The notes under the pieces were generated by a model. That model was not told where the DNA came from and did no database searches. It worked only from the letters and a program-made list of their open reading frames with translations. Of a DNA stretch of 10,697 nucleotides, positions 6,873-10,697 are shown piece by piece (within the stretch, counting starts at the first letter, position 1; the number at the start of each line of letters is the position of its first letter). Where the stretch lies: contig SIAT01000048.1 of NCBI GenBank assembly GCA_009691645.1, forward strand, positions 1 to 10,697. Direction: 5' to 3'. Origin of the DNA: Pedosphaera sp. (GTDB taxonomy: Bacteria; Verrucomicrobiota; Verrucomicrobiia; Limisphaerales; SIAT01). The position numbers were made by a program, and so were the translations under genes.

Positions 6873-6995
6873 ATGGCAAAACCTCTGCTGATTGTCCTAC
6901 TCGCCGCCCTCGCGCTCCTCGCCGGCTGCAAAAATCCGGATGCCGGCAGCCGCGAGTTCATTCCCGGCAGGGGTTGGATTCCTGTGAACCGCTGA
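6873..6995 (+). CDS. Very small lipoprotein (40 residues)
   Basis: A 40-codon frame from the ATG at 6873-6875 to the TGA at 6993-6995. It has a complete lipoprotein signal: K3, a hydrophobic core (LLIVLLAALALL, 5-16) and the lipobox L-A-G-C (16-19) with acylated C19. The mature chain would be only 22 residues (KNPDAGSREFIPGRGWIPVNR after the Cys), rich in Gly, Pro and Arg with a Gly-Trp-Ile-Pro turn. With K20 and N21 after the Cys, and no Asp at +2, outer-membrane sorting is plausible if the Lol rule applies. I recognise no named family. It diverges from yqgE/algH with 61 bases between starts, and has no visible Shine-Dalgarno. A perfect lipobox in such a short frame is unlikely by chance, but expression is unproven. 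Confidence 0.68.
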   Translation: MAKPLLIVLLAALALLAGCKNPDAGSREFIPGRGWIPVNR

Positions 6996-7077
6996 CATTC
7001 GCGACGGAGGTCATTAAACGGGACAGCCTCTCTCTCCAAAGCGGCTCTCGAATAAAGAGTCATTCCACCCACACTCC

Positions 7078-7114
7078 AAAAAGAAAAACTCCCGCAGCCG
7101 AAAAGCTGCGGGAG
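7078..7114 (-). terminator. Intrinsic terminator of the transketolase gene
   Basis: CTCCCGCAGC (7089-7098) and GCTGCGGGAG (7105-7114) form a perfect 10-bp stem with a 6-base loop. Read on the minus strand it is followed by TTTTTCTTTTT (7088 down to 7078). It begins 33 bases after the transketolase stop codon, the classic layout. It might also stop transcripts of the small lipoprotein gene coming from the other side, though the T content on that side is poor. Confidence 0.92.
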
Positions 7115-7147
7115 TGGTCGTTGGTGTGGTTGTTTCCCCCTGCCAAA

Positions 7148-9223
7148 TTATTTGCCGAGCAGAGCGAGCGCGGACTCGACCATCTTGTCGGCGGTAAGCC
7201 CGTGCTTCTTGTACAACTCGTCAGCGAGGTAAGCCGACTGGCCGAACTCGCCGTGGATGCCGTGGGTCTTGATGTGGTGGGCGATGCCCTCCTCGCTGAG
7301 CGCGTGCGAAATCTGCGCGCCCATGCCGCCCACGACTTGGTGGTCCTCGATGGTCACGAGGCGACCCCCGGCAGCTTTCACCGCGGCACCGATGGTCTCG
7401 AGATCCACGCGGTTGATGAAGGGGTTGTTGATGACCGTGGCGTTGACGCCCTTTTCCTTGAGCTTCTTGCCGGCCTCGATGGCTTTGTTGAGCAGCGGGC
7501 CGGATCCTACGAGCACGACGTCCGCACCTTGCTGAAGCACCTGCGCCTTGCCCCACGGGAACGTCGCCCCTTCGACCCACGTCAGTGGATAATTCTCGCG
7601 GCCGACGAAGAAGATGTAGCTCTCGCCATCCTTGCCGGCCTTGCGATCTTCAGCGAAACGCTTGATCGCCTCGTACATGAGCGCCTCCGCTTCATCCGAG
7701 CAACTGGGAGCAATGACGACCGTGTGCGGAATGGCGCTGGTGGCGGCGAAGTAGGTCGTGGCTTGATGACTGGCGCCATCGGCAGCGTCTTGAAAACCAA
7801 CGTGCGAAAACATCGCGATGACGGGCGCCTGCGAAAGCGCGGCCATCGTGAGCGGCAGGTTGCCTTTGGTGACGCCGAACTGGCCGAAGGTGTCCACGAT
7901 GGGAATGAACCCGGCCTTCGCGAAACCGGCGCCGGTGCTTACCATGTTCGCCTCGGCGATGCCGACCTCCACGTAGCGGTCTGGAAAGCTCTTTTGAAAC
8001 AGGCTGATGCCGGTGGAGCCTTGCACGTCGGAACTGATCGAGTAAACGGGGTAGCCATCCTGTGCGGCGCGAACGGCGCCTTTGGCAAGGCCAGTCTGCA
8101 CCTTGTCCTTCTTCACCGCCGAAGCCGCAGTGGGCGCGGCGGCAGCCTTGGCCCTTTTCTCGGCCTCCTTCTTCTCCCAATCGGCGCGCAGTGCTTTGGC
8201 CCAATTCACGAACTCCTCGGGCGCAGCGGCGTCTTTGTAAATCTCCGTGATCCACTCCCCAATCTTCTCGCCATTGGCGAGCGGGAAACCGTGGCCGCCA
8301 GCCGCGTTCTCCTCCGTGGCTTTGATGCCGTAACCCTTGATGGTCTTGATCCAAAGGCAGACGGGGTAGTTCGGATTCGCGCGGGCCTGTTCGATGGCTT
8401 TTTCGATGGAAAGATAAACGGCCTGCAAATCGTGCCCGTTCGGCACCGAGATGACATTCCAGCCGAGAGCGCCCATCGCCTGAAAGCTGCGCTGCATCGA
8501 GAAGGCATCCTTCGTGATGCGGCCGGAGAGCTTGGTGTCGTTGTCCGAAAGGATGAGGACGAACGGGTTCACACGGTCCTTGGCCGCAAGGCCGGGGATG
8601 GCGGCAAAAGATTCCTTCGCTTCGCCTTCCATCGCGGCGCCGTCGGAGACGACGCAGAGGGTCACACGCTCGCGCTTGGCGACTTTGTCGGCCATGGCCA
8701 GACCCTGCGCCTGCGGCAGGCTGGAGCCGAGCGGGCCGTTGCTGACGAGCACCCCTTCGGGATTGATGTGGCTCTCGCCGTGGCCAGTGAGCTTGCTCGC
8801 GATACTGCGGAAGCCCTTGAGGCTTTCGAAGGTCATCCCGTCGAAGCCATAAACCGCCCGCAGCGCGTAGATGCCGTTCTCCGCGTGGCCGGCGTCATTC
8901 ACGAAGTTGAACGCCTCGTGCCACGCACGGCCCTGCGTCGCGAACATCTGCGCGTGGATCGCCGCCATGATCTCGGCGAAAGCCGACGGACCGCCCCAGT
9001 GACAGGCCGCGCCGCCATTCACGGCGTGGACGTCCATCAGCGCCAACGCCGCGCGGGTGGCGCGCGGGTCAGCCACGGTCACCTCGTCGCCGGCGAGGTT
9101 CTTCACCTTCACCGCATATTTCGGCGCAGCGGCCGGCGCGCCGGCCAGTTTGCTCTTGAGGCTCAGCGGCACCAACGGCGACGCCTCGACAGGTTTCACT
9201 CCGGCGGAAGTATCAGCACCCAT
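7148..9223 (-). CDS. Transketolase, divergent subtype
   Basis: 691 residues carrying all three transketolase regions in one chain. The thiamine-diphosphate/pyrophosphate domain spans about 55-345, with DGAAMEG (194-200) and SDND (226-229) as the metal-binding motif and NGPLGSSLPQAQGLA (162-176). A Lys/Ala-rich linker follows (about 347-373). The pyrimidine domain spans about 375-545, with GIAEANM (421-427; E424 is the expected cofactor-activating Glu) and DGASHQATTYF (482-492). The C-terminal domain runs from about 560. The reaction is two-carbon ketol transfer between sugar phosphates in the pentose phosphate pathway, in the cytoplasm. It departs from the classical enzyme: the N-terminal GHPG is CHWGGPS (74-80), the GDG is S193-D-G, a gap of about 4 residues is added before N228, and there is about 50 residues of extra N-terminus. 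The ATG at 9221-9223 lacks a Shine-Dalgarno. Alternative: a transketolase-like enzyme with changed substrate. Confidence 0.88.
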   Translation of the reverse strand: MGADTSAGVKPVEASPLVPLSLKSKLAGAPAAAPKYAVKVKNLAGDEVTVADPRATRAALALMDVHAVNGGAACHWGGPSAFAEIMAAIHAQMFATQGRAWHEAFNFVNDAGHAENGIYALRAVYGFDGMTFESLKGFRSIASKLTGHGESHINPEGVLVSNGPLGSSLPQAQGLAMADKVAKRERVTLCVVSDGAAMEGEAKESFAAIPGLAAKDRVNPFVLILSDNDTKLSGRITKDAFSMQRSFQAMGALGWNVISVPNGHDLQAVYLSIEKAIEQARANPNYPVCLWIKTIKGYGIKATEENAAGGHGFPLANGEKIGEWITEIYKDAAAPEEFVNWAKALRADWEKKEAEKRAKAAAAPTAASAVKKDKVQTGLAKGAVRAAQDGYPVYSISSDVQGSTGISLFQKSFPDRYVEVGIAEANMVSTGAGFAKAGFIPIVDTFGQFGVTKGNLPLTMAALSQAPVIAMFSHVGFQDAADGASHQATTYFAATSAIPHTVVIAPSCSDEAEALMYEAIKRFAEDRKAGKDGESYIFFVGRENYPLTWVEGATFPWGKAQVLQQGADVVLVGSGPLLNKAIEAGKKLKEKGVNATVINNPFINRVDLETIGAAVKAAGGRLVTIEDHQVVGGMGAQISHALSEEGIAHHIKTHGIHGEFGQSAYLADELYKKHGLTADKMVESALALLGK

Positions 9224-9368
9224 AATTTTCGGTCGGTTGACAGGTCAAAAGTTTAAAACCAAGAAGGCAAACTTTAGGAGCCGGGCGCGAAAATGGAAGA
9301 ACGTTTTTTGCATGCATTGCATGAACGCCGAGAATGGTTAGGTTGCATCAGACCACCAAAGGAACCTT
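9224..9368. promoter_or_regulatory. Divergent intergenic region with CATGCA palindrome
   Basis: This AT-richer stretch separates the starts of transketolase (-) and the flavin-reductase-like gene (+), so it should hold both promoters, but I cannot assign clear -35/-10 pairs. It contains the perfect interrupted palindrome CATGCA-T-TGCATG (9311-9323), preceded by six T (9304-9309). The hexamer TTGCAT occurs three times (9308, 9317 and 9343). The palindrome is a reasonable operator candidate with no known regulator. AAAGGA (9358-9363) is the Shine-Dalgarno of the downstream gene. Confidence 0.35.
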
Positions 9369-9860
9369 ATGAAAACCCTCACCGCACGCACCACCCATGA
9401 AGTCCTGCGGCAGATTCCCTACGGCCTCTACACCGTCGGCTTCCGCAACCACAAGGTCACCGAACTCAACGCCAACGTCGTGAACTGGATCACCCAATGC
9501 TCGTTCGATCCGCCGATGCTGATGGTCGCCATCCGCAAGCCCTCGCACAGCTACGACCTGCTGCGCGATGGAATGGTCTTCTCGGTCAACCTCATCGACC
9601 GCCGCGACCGCCAGATCATTCGGAACCTCGTCAAACCCTCCGACCGCGCGGGCGACAAACTCGGCCGCATCGGCCATGTCGAGGAGGACACCCGCGCGCC
9701 CATCCTGCGCAAGGTGTTCGCCTATGTTGAATGCCGCTTGAAGAAAATTTACGAACCGGGCGATCACGCCCTGGTCATCGGCGAAGTCGTCAACGCCGGC
9801 TTTCACGACCGCGGCGAGTCGATGATGTGCTCCGACATGCGCTGGCATTACGCCGGCTGA
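9369..9860 (+). CDS. Flavin reductase-like protein (FMN-binding split barrel)
   Basis: 163 residues covering a single flavin-reductase-like domain. Pattern features are ELNANVVNWITQCSFDPPMLMVAI (starting at 32), where the N..V..W then S-x-DPP run is the usual FMN-phosphate side; SYDLLRDGMVFSVNLI (61-76); GDHALVIGEVVNAG (121-134); and a C-terminal aromatic end (RWHYAG, 158-163). Members bind FMN and either reduce free flavin with NAD(P)H or act as flavoprotein electron carriers; which applies here cannot be told. The ATG at 9369 is supported by the Shine-Dalgarno AAAGGA (9358-9363). No partner oxygenase or rubredoxin gene is nearby. The protein is soluble and cytoplasmic, with no signal peptide. 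Confidence 0.88.
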   Translation: MKTLTARTTHEVLRQIPYGLYTVGFRNHKVTELNANVVNWITQCSFDPPMLMVAIRKPSHSYDLLRDGMVFSVNLIDRRDRQIIRNLVKPSDRAGDKLGRIGHVEEDTRAPILRKVFAYVECRLKKIYEPGDHALVIGEVVNAGFHDRGESMMCSDMRWHYAG

Positions 9861-9888
9861 AAATGCGCGGACAGAAGCCGTGGCATGC

Positions 9889-9913
9889 GCTGCCAATCGT
9901 GGCGATTGGCGGC
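9889..9913. terminator. Strong hairpin between convergent flavin-reductase and tRNA genes
   Basis: GCCAATCG (9892-9899) pairs perfectly with CGATTGGC (9903-9910) around a 3-base loop, and the stem extends to 11 bp if one G-U pair is allowed. It sits 28 bases after the flavin-reductase stop and 26 bases beyond the tRNA 3' end on the other strand. No T run follows on either strand, so it is at best a non-canonical bidirectional terminator or an RNA-end stabiliser. Confidence 0.4.
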
Positions 9914-9938
9914 GCGTCTTCGTGGATTTCCGGAGAAG

Positions 9939-10015
9939 TGGTGCGCGAGGCGGGAATCGAACCCACAACCTTCGGCTTCGGAGACCGACACTCTATCCAA
10001 TTGAGCTACTCGCGC
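9939..10015 (-). tRNA. tRNA-Arg (anticodon CCG), CCA encoded
   Basis: A complete 77-base cloverleaf on the minus strand. Acceptor stem GCGCGAG/CTCGCGC (10015-10009 with 9949-9943) is perfect; the discriminator is A (9942) and the 3' CCA is encoded (9941-9939). The D stem is GCTC/GAGT, the anticodon stem TCGGT/GCCGA, the anticodon loop CTCCGAA (9983-9977) and the T arm GTGGG-TTCGAAT-CCCGC, with three G-U pairs overall. Anticodon CCG (9981-9979) reads the arginine codon CGG, a common need in a GC-rich genome. A short class I variable loop (AGGTT) is present. It is convergent with the flavin-reductase gene and lies 64 bases beyond the end of the beta-repeat gene on its own strand. Confidence 0.97.
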
Positions 10016-10053
10016 ACGAAGCCTGTCCGGAGCCTACCAACAATTTCACGTGC

Positions 10054-10070
10054 GGCAACAGTTTGTTGCC
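10054..10070 (-). terminator. Hairpin after the beta-repeat gene
   Basis: GGCAACA (10054-10060) and TGTTGCC (10064-10070) form a perfect 7-bp stem with a 3-base loop, starting 9 bases after the stop of the minus-strand gene. The following bases on that strand (GCACGTGAAATTGTT) lack a clean T run, so termination would be weak and transcription could run on into tRNA-Arg. Confidence 0.4.
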
Positions 10071-10079
10071 CGCCACACT

Positions 10080-10697
10080 TCACTTCGCCGGTCTGTTCAC
10101 GCGCTTCAGCTCGCGCAAATCGTCCACTGGCAACATCACCGTGCCCACCGACGGATCCTCCACCACCACCGCGCCGTTGCTCACCGCGATCGTCTTGGCG
10201 TGCAGCAGCGCGCCCGAGGACAATCCCACGCGCAACAGCGTGCCGACCGGCGGCGTCCGCGGCACGTCCCGCAACACCACCGCCAGCACCTCCGGGAGCG
10301 GATATGCCTGCAGGCCGAACAACACCGAGCTCACCGTCACGCGACCGCCTTCAATCCCCTTGAACTCGCCATCCACGAAATCACCGTTCGCCAACAGCAC
10401 TCCTTTGCGACCCGCGGGAATCTTCTCCGTGGCCCGCGACGTGAGCGGCTGCAGGTACAGGCGGGCGACATTCACGAGCGAGATCGATGGCGGCGAGTGC
10501 GTGGAACCAAAGCGGATCGCCGTGTCGTCGGCCGTCTGGATCGGTGCGGGAAGAAGCGAGCCGGCCCACGTGAGCACGCCTGCGGGCTGAACTTCGCCCT
10601 CGTCATCGCCCGGAGCAATCACACGGTGAAACGGCGGCGGCGTCACGCCGGGGAAAAGCTGGCTCGTCGGGATCACCACCTTCGCCGTCGAGGGGCT
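10080..10697 (-). CDS. Hypothetical protein with repeated beta units (partial, 5' end missing)
   Basis: The frame is open to the right edge; 205 residues to a TGA at 10080-10082 are visible. A GTG at 10677-10679 is in frame, but codons continue upstream of it, so the true start is probably outside the window. The visible part holds about three degenerate units of roughly 45-50 residues. Their recurring pattern is 'l..G.ll.a.i...gg.v.v....g...lpv..v..v.l': see GVLTWAGSLLPAPIQ, GVLLANGDFVDGEFKG and LLRVGLSSGALLHAK, each followed by a strand pair and a phrase ending like VARLYLQP, VLAVVLRD or LRELKRV. This suggests stacked small beta barrels or strands, as in many large secreted proteins of PVC bacteria. 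No catalytic motif is seen. I do not recognise a named family and assign no function. Confidence 0.72.
   Translation of the reverse strand, partial: SPSTAKVVIPTSQLFPGVTPPPFHRVIAPGDDEGEVQPAGVLTWAGSLLPAPIQTADDTAIRFGSTHSPPSISLVNVARLYLQPLTSRATEKIPAGRKGVLLANGDFVDGEFKGIEGGRVTVSSVLFGLQAYPLPEVLAVVLRDVPRTPPVGTLLRVGLSSGALLHAKTIAVSNGAVVVEDPSVGTVMLPVDDLRELKRVNRPAK

Noticed and set aside
6974..9256. A 760-codon open frame on the + strand across the whole transketolase gene
   Set aside because: It is an antisense shadow caused by the GC-rich third positions of the real gene. Its translation is rich in Arg, His and Gly with no family pattern, while the minus strand encodes a full transketolase.
1..10697. 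CRISPR arrays, insertion sequences, integrases, toxin-antitoxin or phage-defence genes
   Set aside because: None found. There is no regular repeat-spacer pattern, no terminal inverted repeats and no transposase-like protein. The tRNA-Arg gene has no neighbouring integrase or duplicated 3' end in the window.

Overview
The window (roughly 60% GC, tightly packed, no mobile element or phage gene) looks like ordinary chromosome from a Gram-negative bacterium. The best guess is Verrucomicrobiota or a relative in the PVC group. This rests on a secreted GxDLY/SGNH esterase, a divergent one-chain transketolase, YqgE/AlgH, and a beta-repeat hypothetical protein of the 'dG..l.G.i' type. It is inference from style; no taxonomic marker such as rRNA is present.

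Layout: (1) 1-188, the 3' end of an unidentified + strand gene. (2) 190-3735, three minus-strand genes transcribed in the order hemW (heme chaperone, radical SAM), a secreted SGNH/GDSL-type esterase, and a fused AhbA/AhbB-like siroheme-decarboxylase-family protein. (3) 3796-4200, a cold-shock protein gene on the minus strand with a recognisable promoter and a strikingly structured leader. It diverges from (4) uvrB (4201-6231, +), which may be leaderless. (5) 6251-6811, yqgE/algH (-), convergent with uvrB and divergent from (6) a 40-residue lipoprotein gene (6873-6995, +). (7) 7078-9223, a divergent transketolase (-) with a textbook intrinsic terminator. (8) 9369-9860, a flavin-reductase-like protein (+). 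(9) 9939-10015, tRNA-Arg(CCG) (-). (10) 10080-10697, a truncated beta-repeat hypothetical protein (-).

Functional links are limited. hemW and the Ahb-like protein both belong to heme metabolism and lie on the same strand, separated by the esterase, so a shared transcript is possible. The rest are independent housekeeping functions: nucleotide excision repair, cold-shock RNA chaperoning, pentose-phosphate metabolism and arginine decoding.

Most worth a second look are the folded leader of the cold-shock gene, the fused two-domain siroheme-decarboxylase-like protein near hemW, the atypical transketolase motifs, and the tiny lipoprotein. I see no convincing evidence of a wholly new multi-gene system.
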